Origin: JANQEU01 sp965601455
GTDB taxonomy: Bacteria; Bacteroidota; Bacteroidia; Cytophagales; Cyclobacteriaceae
Direction: 5' to 3'
DNA length: 64,000 nucleotides
Assembly: GCA_965601455.1 (NCBI GenBank)
Contig: OZ271831.1
Coordinates: 2,542,001 to 2,606,000 of the forward strand
Shown: positions 16,070 to 25,600 of the stretch, in pieces
Layout: the number at the start of each line of letters is the position of its first letter
How positions within the stretch are numbered: position 1 is the first letter of the stretch
Notes under the pieces: generated by a model
Told to the model about the DNA's origin: nothing
What the model saw: the letters and a program-made list of their open reading frames with translations, nothing else
Databases searched by the model: none
Program-made: the position numbers and the translations under genes

Positions 16070-17231
16070 TGTAATCGATAACCATTTCCTGTGGGAATAC
16101 AGTTGTTTGATCAGGATCCCCAGGCCAGTTTCCTCCCACTGCTACATTCAGGATAAAGAAGAAAGGAGCATTAAATGGGTAAGTTTCACTTCCAGTGCGA
16201 TCAAAAGTTTTGAACAATTCATAGTCCAGGTACCATTGGATTTGATTTCGGTCCCATACTATGGAATACACATGAAATTGATCACTAAGGTCGCCTTCAA
16301 GCAACGTTTTCTGACCGGTTGTGGTGGTATATCCTGAGCCATTGTCGTAATGAACAGTTCCATGGGTAACATTAGGTTCATCACCTATTAGTTCCATAAT
16401 ATCGATCTCACCTATATCTGGCCAGTTTCCATAGTCAAAATCGGCACCCAACATCCAAATTGCAGGCCAAAGACCCTGGCCTTTTGGCATTTTTGCTCTA
16501 ACATCGATACGGCCATATTGCAGTTCAACCTTGTCCTGTGAGTATAACCGTGCTGAAGAATATCCGCCGTTTCTTTCAGTTGCAGTAATTATGAGCTTGC
16601 CGTCACTTACCTCAACATTCTCAGCTTCATCTGTGTAACTCTGAAGCTCATTATTTCCCCATGCACATAGTTCTTTATCACATCCGTTACCCAATTCGAA
16701 AGACCAGTATTCGGAATTGATGGATTCACCTGAGAACTCATCCTGCCAGACCAGCTCCATTGATCCATAAGACTCGGGAGTATAAAAGCCATCTGCGTCG
16801 GTGAGAGCCTTTTCGGGCTCGTCGTCATTCAATATGGTAACAGGGAAAATATACTCTTCATCAAGCAAGGAGATCTTAATATCAAATTCCTCGCGGAGTT
16901 CAAAAAAATCATCGTTGATGATTACAATATCCAGCTCTGCCTGTTCATCGGAGATGGTTCCACTAGCAGAAACCAGCTCTTCGATATCATCTCCATAAGT
17001 AGCTCCTCCCTCATCAATAGAATAGGTGAAAGTTGTTCCTTTCTTCGCTCCTACTGCGTTGAGAATTATTTTCTCTGTACTTCCTTCAGTGATCTCAGTA
17101 ACACTAATTGAGACCGATACATCCACATCATCATCATTACTTTCGCTGCAGGATACGAAAAGGAGTATCCCCATTAAAAGAATAAAAGATTGAATTGTCG
17201 TTTTACTTTGGAGGGTAGATTCTTTCTGCAT
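16053..17231 (-). CDS. GH16 family beta-glucanase lipoprotein (laminarinase-like)
   Basis: 392 residues from the ATG at 17231 (an ATG at 17246 is also possible). Lipobox LFVSC (Cys28) predicts an outer-membrane lipoprotein. An acidic linker and a Calx-beta-like domain (about 40-140) come before the GH16 domain (about 155-392). The catalytic E-x-D-x-x-E is intact in GEIDIMELIG (Glu275, Asp277, Glu280). WPAIWMLG and the C-terminal NVAVGGNWPG...MVIDYIRVFQ are typical of endo-1,3-beta-glucanases (laminarinases). Likely role: hydrolysis of beta-1,3-glucan at the cell surface. The 5' end overlaps the 3' end of the acylase gene by about 29 bases. There is no SusC/SusD pair here, so this is not a full polysaccharide utilisation locus. 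Confidence 0.9.
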   Translation of the reverse strand: MQKESTLQSKTTIQSFILLMGILLFVSCSESNDDDVDVSVSISVTEITEGSTEKIILNAVGAKKGTTFTYSIDEGGATYGDDIEELVSASGTISDEQAELDIVIINDDFFELREEFDIKISLLDEEYIFPVTILNDDEPEKALTDADGFYTPESYGSMELVWQDEFSGESINSEYWSFELGNGCDKELCAWGNNELQSYTDEAENVEVSDGKLIITATERNGGYSSARLYSQDKVELQYGRIDVRAKMPKGQGLWPAIWMLGADFDYGNWPDIGEIDIMELIGDEPNVTHGTVHYDNGSGYTTTTGQKTLLEGDLSDQFHVYSIVWDRNQIQWYLDYELFKTFDRTGSETYPFNAPFFFILNVAVGGNWPGDPDQTTVFPQEMVIDYIRVFQ

Positions 17232-19260
17232 TTTTTCTAACTTCATCTATATCTAACGTCATTGGTTTAAGTTCCTGATTGACGAACATGTCCATTTGAT
17301 CATCAAAATGTGGGCTATCCGGATCATCTGATGCTCCATAAACATTAATCGTTTCGATGATGGGTAAACCGTATTTTGGATACCTGATCATCATGATGTA
17401 GCTCTCTCCAGCCCTTACTTTTTTCCTTCCATTTTTGTAGTCACCATCTAGCATAGCTGATAACACATCATTCATACCCCATACCGGTACTTCCCTTTCA
17501 CCACGGACCAGGAAATGATATTCGCCAAGTGTTATTTCTAGCTTACCAAAATGCTTCAGCAGGTAGTCCTCGGCGTAGGCCAATGACTCGAGCATTTCAA
17601 TGGGCGATGGTTTCTTGAGCCATGGATAGCTAAATCCAATCTTCCTATTTAAATGCTGCTGCATGATCATCAACTGAGCTGGACCCACGCTGTTAACAAG
17701 TGCCTTGCGATCCCATTTCTGAATAATCTCCAGAACCTCTCTCCCCTTTTTAATCCTGGAGGCATCCACTTCCATCAAGGGATTAATGTCGATTAGGTAG
17801 CATAATGAATCAGGCAGTTGTTGATCAAACTTCATGGACCAAAATTCTTCCCAGGTGAGCGTATTCTTGTCCTTCATGATTTCCTGTACTCGCCAGCTGC
17901 GGTTATTATGCCATACCCTGTATCCCATGGTTGAATCATAAGAGTTAAAATTCATGAAATCCTTCGGACCAGTAGAAAGCAATGCAGAGTGATTGGTATT
18001 ATACACGTACCCTGATTTAGGATTCATCACCTGGGGAAGATCAGAAAAAGGATGATAGTCACCTGGAAGTGTTTTAGCCGTGTTACCGGGTAGTGTCAAC
18101 CACCAATTGTATTCCGGATTTCGGTATGGAGAATTACTATTTCCAACGTAGAATATATTTCCTTCTCGATCTCCATAAACAATATTGAAGCTGGGTATAC
18201 CTTTTTGATCCAACGCGGACCTGAATTCAGACCAATTACTTGCTTTGTTCATCCGATACCACTGTTCAGGAGCTCCGATGTTATCCAGTATCGCCATATG
18301 GAAAGCAAATACTCCTTGCTTGTTTTTTAGTGTAGGCCCGTACTTGGACCAGTAAACCTCCCTTTTAATTGGTATTCTGATCCCGGGAAGAATTTTCACC
18401 TTGAGTTTTACTACTCGCTTATCCAGTTCGAACCATTCATCATCAATTCGGTATCGATTTTCACTTTCTGGATCCATCTCCAGTTGAAATACATCGACCT
18501 TGTCCGGGAAATTAACCGTATGCGCCCATCCCAAATTTTCGTTGGTTCCGTGAAATACTGTCGCTCCTCCCGGGAATAGCCCTCCCATCATGTTCCACCC
18601 TTCATCGCTTACCAAATGAGCCTCATACCAGGCGGCGGGACCTTCATACGGTTGATGCGCATTTACAGCCAGATATACTTCCTCAGTTGTGGAAAGGGAA
18701 GGAGAAATAGCAAACGCATTGGAACCCATCGACTCCTGGGCAAGCTCCATATCATTACCCACAATTTGACCGACTACCCTACCGGCTCCATCCATGGCAG
18801 CCAAGGATAATAGATATCCTCTTAAGGCTTCTTTCACAGTTATGGGAAAGGCCTTTTTTACCAATACTTCTTTTGGGTGAAGGCTAGCATAAGCATTAAT
18901 ACCTTGTACATAACCGTCCAGAACCTTTAAATAATCAGGGGATAATTGGTCAAAGTTCTTTTCAATCACTTCCTCAAAGCGCATCAGACCCACCAGGTAA
19001 TCACCTGCCGCTCCATCCTTTCCCAGGTACCTGCCAAGCATCTGCTTAGCAGCAGTCATGGTCAACTGAATGTCGTAAAAATCATCCTCCGCATGCGCCC
19101 AGGCTAATCCATAGGCTACTTCAGCATCCGTTGGTGCGTAAATGTGTGGTACTCCCCATTTGTCACGAATGATCTCAATTCGATCAGGATCAATTTGAGC
19201 CAACAGGCTACCGGAAGAAAAAAATAAGGTTAATAGAAAAAAATATTGCAACTTCCTCAC
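17203..19260 (-). CDS. Penicillin-acylase-family Ntn hydrolase (possible AHL/aculeacin acylase)
   Basis: 685 residues from a GTG at 19260, chosen because it opens a clean signal peptide (VRKLQYFFLLTLFFSSGSLLAQ); the frame runs on to 19422 but would then overlap the divergent gene. The family is secreted as one chain and cuts itself to expose a new N-terminal nucleophile. Here the likely beta-chain start is Ser180 in ESMGSNAFAIS. IEIIRDKWGVPHIYA and AYGLAWAHAEDDFYDIQ are hallmark alpha-chain segments; FNIVYGDREGNIFYVGNSNSP and YNTNHSAL lie in the beta chain. Substrates in the family include penicillins, cyclic lipopeptides and acyl-homoserine lactones; which applies cannot be told from the sequence. 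Confidence 0.87.
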   Translation of the reverse strand: MRKLQYFFLLTLFFSSGSLLAQIDPDRIEIIRDKWGVPHIYAPTDAEVAYGLAWAHAEDDFYDIQLTMTAAKQMLGRYLGKDGAAGDYLVGLMRFEEVIEKNFDQLSPDYLKVLDGYVQGINAYASLHPKEVLVKKAFPITVKEALRGYLLSLAAMDGAGRVVGQIVGNDMELAQESMGSNAFAISPSLSTTEEVYLAVNAHQPYEGPAAWYEAHLVSDEGWNMMGGLFPGGATVFHGTNENLGWAHTVNFPDKVDVFQLEMDPESENRYRIDDEWFELDKRVVKLKVKILPGIRIPIKREVYWSKYGPTLKNKQGVFAFHMAILDNIGAPEQWYRMNKASNWSEFRSALDQKGIPSFNIVYGDREGNIFYVGNSNSPYRNPEYNWWLTLPGNTAKTLPGDYHPFSDLPQVMNPKSGYVYNTNHSALLSTGPKDFMNFNSYDSTMGYRVWHNNRSWRVQEIMKDKNTLTWEEFWSMKFDQQLPDSLCYLIDINPLMEVDASRIKKGREVLEIIQKWDRKALVNSVGPAQLMIMQQHLNRKIGFSYPWLKKPSPIEMLESLAYAEDYLLKHFGKLEITLGEYHFLVRGEREVPVWGMNDVLSAMLDGDYKNGRKKVRAGESYIMMIRYPKYGLPIIETINVYGASDDPDSPHFDDQMDMFVNQELKPMTLDIDEVRKNAERIYPPK

Positions 19261-19297
19261 TCGAATGAATTTATCCCCCACGCGGTACGTATAATTT

Positions 19298-19954
19298 ATG
19301 AACTTCACTAAAATAATCTCATTTACTCTATTGACAGGTATTTTTTTTATAGCAACGGCGCAAGAACCTGACCCCGAACGGTTCAAGGAGGAAATTGATG
19401 AAATTCTAACCGGATATAACACCCGGCCAACAGACCCAATTGTTTTTGCCGGTAGCTCAAGCTTTCGCTTCTGGGAAAAAGTTAGTGACCTACCTAGCCA
19501 ACAACCTATTCTTAACCATGGATTTGGTGGATCGCATATGAGTGATCTTCTTTTCTATTTGGAAGAATTGGTTCTGGATTTCAAACCTACCAAGATCTTT
19601 ATTTATGAAGGTGATAATGACATTGCATCGGATAAGTCTACAGCGGAGATCATGGAAGATACACGCAACGTGGTTAATCAAATTAAAGAAAGGCTACCCG
19701 ATACTGAGGTTTACCTTTTAGCTGCAAAACCAAGTATCAGTCGTTGGGATTATAAAGTAGAATACGAGAGACTGAATACGGCATATAAAGAATACGCTGA
19801 ATCCAACGAAAATTTGAGTTTCGTTGACGTCTGGAGTCCTATGCTTGATAATAATGGAGTGGTACTTCAGGACATTTTTGTTGAGGACGATTTACACATG
19901 AACGAAAAGGGGTATGGGATATGGACCGGCATCATTGGTCCTTTGGTGAAATAA
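19298..19954 (+). CDS. Secreted SGNH/GDSL-type hydrolase
   Basis: 218 residues with a signal peptide (MNFTKIISFTLLTGIFFIATAQ). The SGNH blocks are present in order: nucleophile serine in FAGSSSFRFW (residues 50-59), block II glycine in NHGFGGSHMSD (73-83), block III asparagine in YEGDNDIA (Asn107), and the Asp/His pair in EDDLHMN (Asp198, His200). The family removes acyl or acetyl groups from sugars, lipids or glycans in the periplasm; this subtype (GSSS-x-R-x-W) resembles platelet-activating-factor-acetylhydrolase-like enzymes. It is divergent from the acylase gene with only 37 bases between starts, so the promoters overlap. The stop abuts that of the DUF4384 gene (TAACTA). Confidence 0.85.
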   Translation: MNFTKIISFTLLTGIFFIATAQEPDPERFKEEIDEILTGYNTRPTDPIVFAGSSSFRFWEKVSDLPSQQPILNHGFGGSHMSDLLFYLEELVLDFKPTKIFIYEGDNDIASDKSTAEIMEDTRNVVNQIKERLPDTEVYLLAAKPSISRWDYKVEYERLNTAYKEYAESNENLSFVDVWSPMLDNNGVVLQDIFVEDDLHMNEKGYGIWTGIIGPLVK

Positions 19955-21466
19955 CTATTGCTGCATGGTGGTGATGGAAAAACCATCCTCACCGTAAAAG
20001 AAATCCTTTTCGGTGGTCAGAGAAGACTGAACTCGGCGGGTATTGGCCATTATCTCAGTGATATCCGTTTCTATGTAATCCAAACCATCTTCTGATCGTA
20101 GATCAATAGGTTCAAAAGGTTTATTCTGGGCAACGATCTTAATGTATTCCACGCCGCAGGGACAGGCCGTCTGCCACTCAAAAGGCAATTCAATCTGCTG
20201 GTTTACTTCGGCATCGGGTATGTAGTAGTTTTCCAATAGCGATAGTTGCGTGCCGTCGCTCCAAATATTAATTAACCTGATATATGACGGCATCGAAACG
20301 TTGATAAACAGCTTTAGCTCCTCACCTTCTTTGAATACCAAGGATTTATTTCCTTTTTGTGTGGTTACGACTGCCTTAATGCCGCCATCCATTTCCCCGG
20401 TACTGAGGATCTCGAAGTGTTTATCCAGATCCATGTTCTCATCAACCTCATATGGTAATCCAAGCGCATCTACCAGGCTCTTATCAAGATTCATTGCTCC
20501 CCCGTGAATCAGGAAAATACGCTCATCTCCATCGTACTCATGAATATTCATGGTTAGACGTACCTTATTGCCTGAAACCCAATAACTACCTGTCATTCGG
20601 TACGTTGTTTCGGGATCATTTGTCAGCTCAAATTCCTGGTTCATTGCAGTAGATAGGTGCTCTTTGAAAAACTCTGAAAACTCAGTGGCGATTCCACTAT
20701 TCTCAAATGTCAAAGGATTAACGAGTACCGTTTTATACTTATCATCCAATTCATCGGCCATTTCCTCAACGAAGAAACGAATGGACTGGTCAATGGTCAA
20801 ATCTTCACTGGACCTGATCTTATTGATCCCAGCATCAATTTCAAAGTTCAGGGACTTCCACTCATTAGTCATCAAAACCACATCGTTGCGAATACCCAAT
20901 GCCACCAGCATATCCCGCATTCCGCGCGCCTTGTTCATGTCGAGATTTAACTGCTTAAAACCTTCAAATCGCTTCTCAAGATCCGGCTCTTCCTTTACAC
21001 CCGGTAATCGACTATTCATATCTTTCACGAGGGTGCTGAATAATTTGTAGTAACCGGCCTGTAGTTTTCGCTTTCCTATGTAGGTAAAAGCATAACCTGT
21101 GTTTTGGTCGTTGTCCAGGTATGATTCTGTAGTAAACCCTACCTTATCCATTAGGTCCTTTGTTACATAAAGCTCATTAAGAACTTCAATCGAGCTTTCA
21201 CTGAGCGATCCTGCGCCAAATGCTGAACGAGTTTTTACCATAGACTGAATGGAATGAGATAGTTGTTGCCGAGACATGGAAATAGCCTCTTGTACAACCG
21301 CATCCGCATCCGTTCCTGGCTGATATTTCAGGGAGACAAATCCCTTGAAGTAGTCGGCATTCGTATATTGCTCTGCACGCCAGTAATTGCTAATCCAACC
21401 TGGTTTCTGTGCCGAGAGAGAAAAGAAAATAAAAAAACTGAAGAAGAAGGGTATTACTACCCTCAT
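19955..21466 (-). CDS. Secreted LPP20-like/DUF4384 protein, last gene of the giant-protein operon
   Basis: 503 residues from the ATG at 21466, which opens a signal peptide (MRVVIPFFFSFFIFFSLSAQ) and follows the caspase stop by one base (TAAGATG). An N-terminal LPP20-like region (about 20-125: FKGFVSLKYQPGTDADAVVQEA...YAFTYIGKRKLQ) is followed by a helical middle, and then a DUF4384-type domain (about 350-420: LVFKEGEELKLFINVSMPSYIRLINIWSDGTQLSLL). DUF4384 occurs repeatedly next to, or fused with, caspase-like peptidases in bacteria (family knowledge), which fits the gene order here. The product is probably periplasmic and may be a partner, inhibitor or substrate of the caspase; that is inference. 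Confidence 0.65.
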   Translation of the reverse strand: MRVVIPFFFSFFIFFSLSAQKPGWISNYWRAEQYTNADYFKGFVSLKYQPGTDADAVVQEAISMSRQQLSHSIQSMVKTRSAFGAGSLSESSIEVLNELYVTKDLMDKVGFTTESYLDNDQNTGYAFTYIGKRKLQAGYYKLFSTLVKDMNSRLPGVKEEPDLEKRFEGFKQLNLDMNKARGMRDMLVALGIRNDVVLMTNEWKSLNFEIDAGINKIRSSEDLTIDQSIRFFVEEMADELDDKYKTVLVNPLTFENSGIATEFSEFFKEHLSTAMNQEFELTNDPETTYRMTGSYWVSGNKVRLTMNIHEYDGDERIFLIHGGAMNLDKSLVDALGLPYEVDENMDLDKHFEILSTGEMDGGIKAVVTTQKGNKSLVFKEGEELKLFINVSMPSYIRLINIWSDGTQLSLLENYYIPDAEVNQQIELPFEWQTACPCGVEYIKIVAQNKPFEPIDLRSEDGLDYIETDITEIMANTRRVQSSLTTEKDFFYGEDGFSITTMQQ

Positions 21467-21467
21467 C

Positions 21468-22613
21468 TTAGTTTCTTCGAATGAAAATGAACTCACCACC
21501 CTCATCACCGACCTTTTGCATGGTTCCATATTGTGGAATAACGTCGCTGTTATTGATCACCACTTCACGGATATTGGCGAAAAGCCTTGAAGCTGGTAAA
21601 TACTTATCAGAGTTACTAGTCAATCGCTTGTTCAAATAAAGCAAGAAGGCGCTTTTATCAGGCACCTCGGTAAGTGTACCACTGGTCATTGCCTTTCGAC
21701 TTGGTAGTTCGTACAGTTTATTTACAGCCACATCTGCATCGAGAAATGCTCTCCTACTTTTAAATATGGCTCCTGAGAAACAAGCATCTGCAATTAGCAG
21801 CGTGTGCTTCGATTTAATCGCACCAATCTGCTCCGTTAAGGTACTATTCCGGAAATAGTCCGCCGTACTTCTCTTACTTCCATCTGCAGGGATCCAGTAT
21901 CCAATTTCACTGTCAGCATCCCAAAGTCCGTGTCCGGCATAAAAAAGCAATAGATTATCGTTTTCGGTGACAATATTTCTCATTCGGTCCAGGGCATCTA
22001 TTATTTGGCCCCTGGAAGCATTTTTCAAAATAGTCACATCCTGAGGTTCGAAAATGTAATTATCCGTAAGCACCTGGGCAAGAGCTTCAGCGTCCTGAAT
22101 CGGCTTATCCAAATCCGCAATCTCCTCATCTTCGTATTCATTGATTCCGATTAACAAGGCATAGTATTTACCTTGTGAAGAAACTTCGGTGCTAGCAGTG
22201 GCAGTTGGAGTCACTGAACGCTCACTAACCAGCGTGTAGTTCTGCTCGAATAAATTTCCTTTACCATCAGTTACACTAAAGGTCACTGTATTTTCCCCTT
22301 CCCGAAGGAGGATATCCTTCATAAATGTACCATCGGTAGAAACGGTAACACCAAAACGATTAATGAAGAAGTCCTTGATGCCGTTTCCATCTTTTACCGT
22401 TCCGGTAATGGTCACCTTGTTCCCTTTCACCTTGGCAAATCCCCTGGTTTTCTGTTGTTGTAGGTTTGTCGGGGTCAGAATTACCAGTTCCGTAGGCAAG
22501 TCTCCATGAAACTCACCATATACGGGTTCGGTCGTATACTCTGCCTGTTGTCCGTATACCCATACGGAAACCAGGAACGCTAATACCAGAAGAATGCCTT
22601 TCGTTTTCATCAT
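21468..22613 (-). CDS. Secreted caspase-like peptidase (C14 / orthocaspase type)
   Basis: 381 residues: signal peptide (MMKTKGILLVLAFLVSVWVYGQ), a bacterial Ig-like domain (about 60-128: VTITGTVKDGNGIK...GENTVTFSVTDGKGN), a Thr/Ser linker, then a peptidase C14 domain (148-381) opening with YYALLIGINEYEDEEI. The catalytic dyad is visible as YAGHG (His228) and DACFSG (Cys278). Bacterial caspase homologues usually cut after Arg or Lys. The ATG overlaps the TGA of the giant-protein gene (ATGA at 22610-22613), so translation is coupled. A secreted caspase encoded beside a large surface protein and a DUF4384 protein suggests processing or regulation of that protein; the target is not known. Confidence 0.85.
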   Translation of the reverse strand: MMKTKGILLVLAFLVSVWVYGQQAEYTTEPVYGEFHGDLPTELVILTPTNLQQQKTRGFAKVKGNKVTITGTVKDGNGIKDFFINRFGVTVSTDGTFMKDILLREGENTVTFSVTDGKGNLFEQNYTLVSERSVTPTATASTEVSSQGKYYALLIGINEYEDEEIADLDKPIQDAEALAQVLTDNYIFEPQDVTILKNASRGQIIDALDRMRNIVTENDNLLLFYAGHGLWDADSEIGYWIPADGSKRSTADYFRNSTLTEQIGAIKSKHTLLIADACFSGAIFKSRRAFLDADVAVNKLYELPSRKAMTSGTLTEVPDKSAFLLYLNKRLTSNSDKYLPASRLFANIREVVINNSDVIPQYGTMQKVGDEGGEFIFIRRN

Positions 22614-25600
22614 TTGACAATTAGTTTGAGAGGATTTGTAGTAGTTGTTTTTGTCTTTAGTCTGTATAAGTAAACGCCAGAATTCAATTGTAAGTTTTCA
22701 ACCGTATGCCTGAAACTGGATTGTTCGGATACAAATGGTTGGCTAAACTTCAACTGACCGTCCAATCCAAAGATCTCAATTTCATATTCACGATTCCTGT
22801 CAACATCGGTCAAATTCCTGCCATCGGAATCCAAATCGAGTATATCAAGAGTCACACGATCACTTGCAGGATTCGGATAAATATTACTGAATATCCCAGA
22901 TGTTTCAGCTTGAGCATTGCCATAAAGCACCTGTACTTCCCCTACCGATCGGTCCAAAGTGAGCTGATCGATCTTCTTCATATCGAAGAATTCGCTTGTA
23001 GAAGGAACTACCAGATAAACCGGTACGTCAAGGCTACTTAGCAAGTTTTTATCCCATTGTAGATTGATATCACTACCAGGATCGCTTACTTTAAACCTCC
23101 AGGCATAACCTTCCGTAGGGTTCACCAGGTTCTTAGTCAGTCCGGTTGAGAATTCTTTGAATTTAAGCCCAAAATTCTCATCCATTGAAGGCGGAGTGGA
23201 CAAGTCGAATGCATCCCTTTCCTCAGAAGCATCTGGGCGGATACCGAAACCAGCATGTTTCAATTGCTGACCACCACTTTGTACATCAAAGATCAGCTGC
23301 CAGTTACTCTGACTGTCAAAATAGGATTCTAATCGCTTATCACCTTCACTACCTGAAGCTAATCTGGAATTGCTGTTCAATGGTATTCGTATAGTGATAG
23401 AACCATTTGCTTCAATCCATGCTCCTTCAAAAACCAATAGGTCATTATCAATCGGGAACCCACTGCCGTTATACTTGTAAATCACTTCATCATTGAGGAT
23501 ATCACCAGTAGAAATGTAACCCTGATCCTTATTGTATTGAATAATTGCACCCCAGTCGCCAATGTCTGTCAAAAACGGATTACCAATGATATTCCATCCG
23601 GTTGTAAGTGACATCTCAAACTCACCGTTGTTGTTTAGCGTCGATGCATCCGCCGCCTGTACTTCAATCGTGGTTGGCTCTAACGCCAAAAACCAATAAC
23701 CTCTTCCTGCACTAAAGGATGTAGCATCACTTTCTCCCCCATTTCTATATTGAACTATTCTCCAGGTAACTCCAAAGTCTCCTGACGTAAGATCCGGGAA
23801 TACATCAGCTGCCGGAATACTGTTAAATGGCATACTCAGCAATCGGAAGTTTTCTGTTTGTGCACCGTAGCTTACGATCTCTTCTACTTCCTGGGCGACT
23901 TCCGCAGTGCCTTTTACCGTGATACTGAAACTAGCTTCAACTGAGACATCTCCTTCATCAGTGGATCGTACTCGTATAGGATATGCCTCCGGGCCAAGGC
24001 TTCCGTTTAAGCGAAGTTGGTTACCTGATATATTGAAATTATCGGTACCTTCCAGTAGCTCGTAATCGAACGTGTCATCTGTATCGAGGTCTTCGGTACT
24101 GAAACGTCCCACTACGGTATTTGCTCCAGCAGTTTCCGGGATTACCGAGTTAGATAAAAATATATCTGTCGGAGGATTATTTCCGACTGGTCGGTTAGGA
24201 TCGTTGACGTTGATTACGAAATCATTAGAGGTGCTTAAACCCCCGGCATCTGTGGAAGTGATGGTAATGGAGTAGCTGCTTTTCGTCTCAAAATCAAATA
24301 TTACTGCGGATTCAAGCCTGTTCACATTTATGTTAAACGAAGCTGCATCTTCACCACTTAATGTATACGAATGGGTATCACCAGCATCCGGATCTACGGT
24401 TGAAAGAATACCAACAGCAGTACCTGGTTCCTGATCCTCACTGATGGTACTATTCGAAAGTGTTATATCCGTCGGAGCAGAATTACCGGTAATAATTGAA
24501 ATGTCGAAAATTGCACCCCCACTTACGATGAATTCCTTTTCTCCATCCGTTATCTTAAAGCCAAAGCTGTCCGAGGAGATGCTTGAATTGTCATGTTGGT
24601 AGCTAATAATCCCATTATTGATATCTTCTTGAGTAAAAGTATCGTCAATTGAGATTTCAACCCCATTTTTTAAAATTGTTCCACTTGCTGGGGACACAAG
24701 GAGAGTATAAATAAGTTCTGAGGGGGTATTGTCAACATCCGTAGTCAACAGTTCCGAATTGGTAATTATCGCACTTTGTCCTTGCAAAACTGACAGTTCC
24801 TGGTTTACATCTAACCTAGGAGTGTCGTTAAAAGCATCTATAGTAATGTTGAAGATATTTCCATTGCTGAAGGTGAATCCATCCGTTAAATCGAATGTGA
24901 AAGAGTCTGCATCCGATTCAGACCCATCGTGTGAATAAGTAACTGCTCCATCTTGTATATTGGCAAGAGTGAAAGAAGATCCTGTACTCTCGATCTGTAA
25001 GCCATTCACTTCGATAAAACCATTTGCTGGGAGAAAGGTAACGGTAAATACAAGCTGGTTTTCCGGGGTGTCCGCGTCAATTGCTCCCAATTCATCAATG
25101 GTAAAATTATGACTTCCACCTTCATCTACTGAAGCACCGGCATTTACCGCAACTGGTGTATCATTATCTAATTGTATATTAAAAGTGAATTGCTGATCAT
25201 TGAGAAATGTGTTGCCATCATCGAGAGTAAACGTGAAGCTATCGGTATCACTCTCGGAACCGTCATGAGAATAAGAAACCTTATTGGCATCGATATCAGA
25301 TTTGAAGAATTCTGAACCAATAGATAATTGCGTTCCATCAAGACTAAGCGTGCCGAACTGTGGTAACGAATTAAGTACAATTCTTATATCATCAAAATTC
25401 GTATCCTGGTCCGTTACAGCCAAAGCAAAGTCTGAAATAATGGTAGTCGCACCCTCAGTGGCATTGGCATTAGCATTGGTAATAACCGGAGGATCAGGTA
25501 GATTATTTATTGTAATATTGAAGTCTGCGTAGGCAGCCCCTCCATTACCATCATCTGTAGTAATTTGGATACTGTAACTGGTCTGATCCTCAGCATCAAA

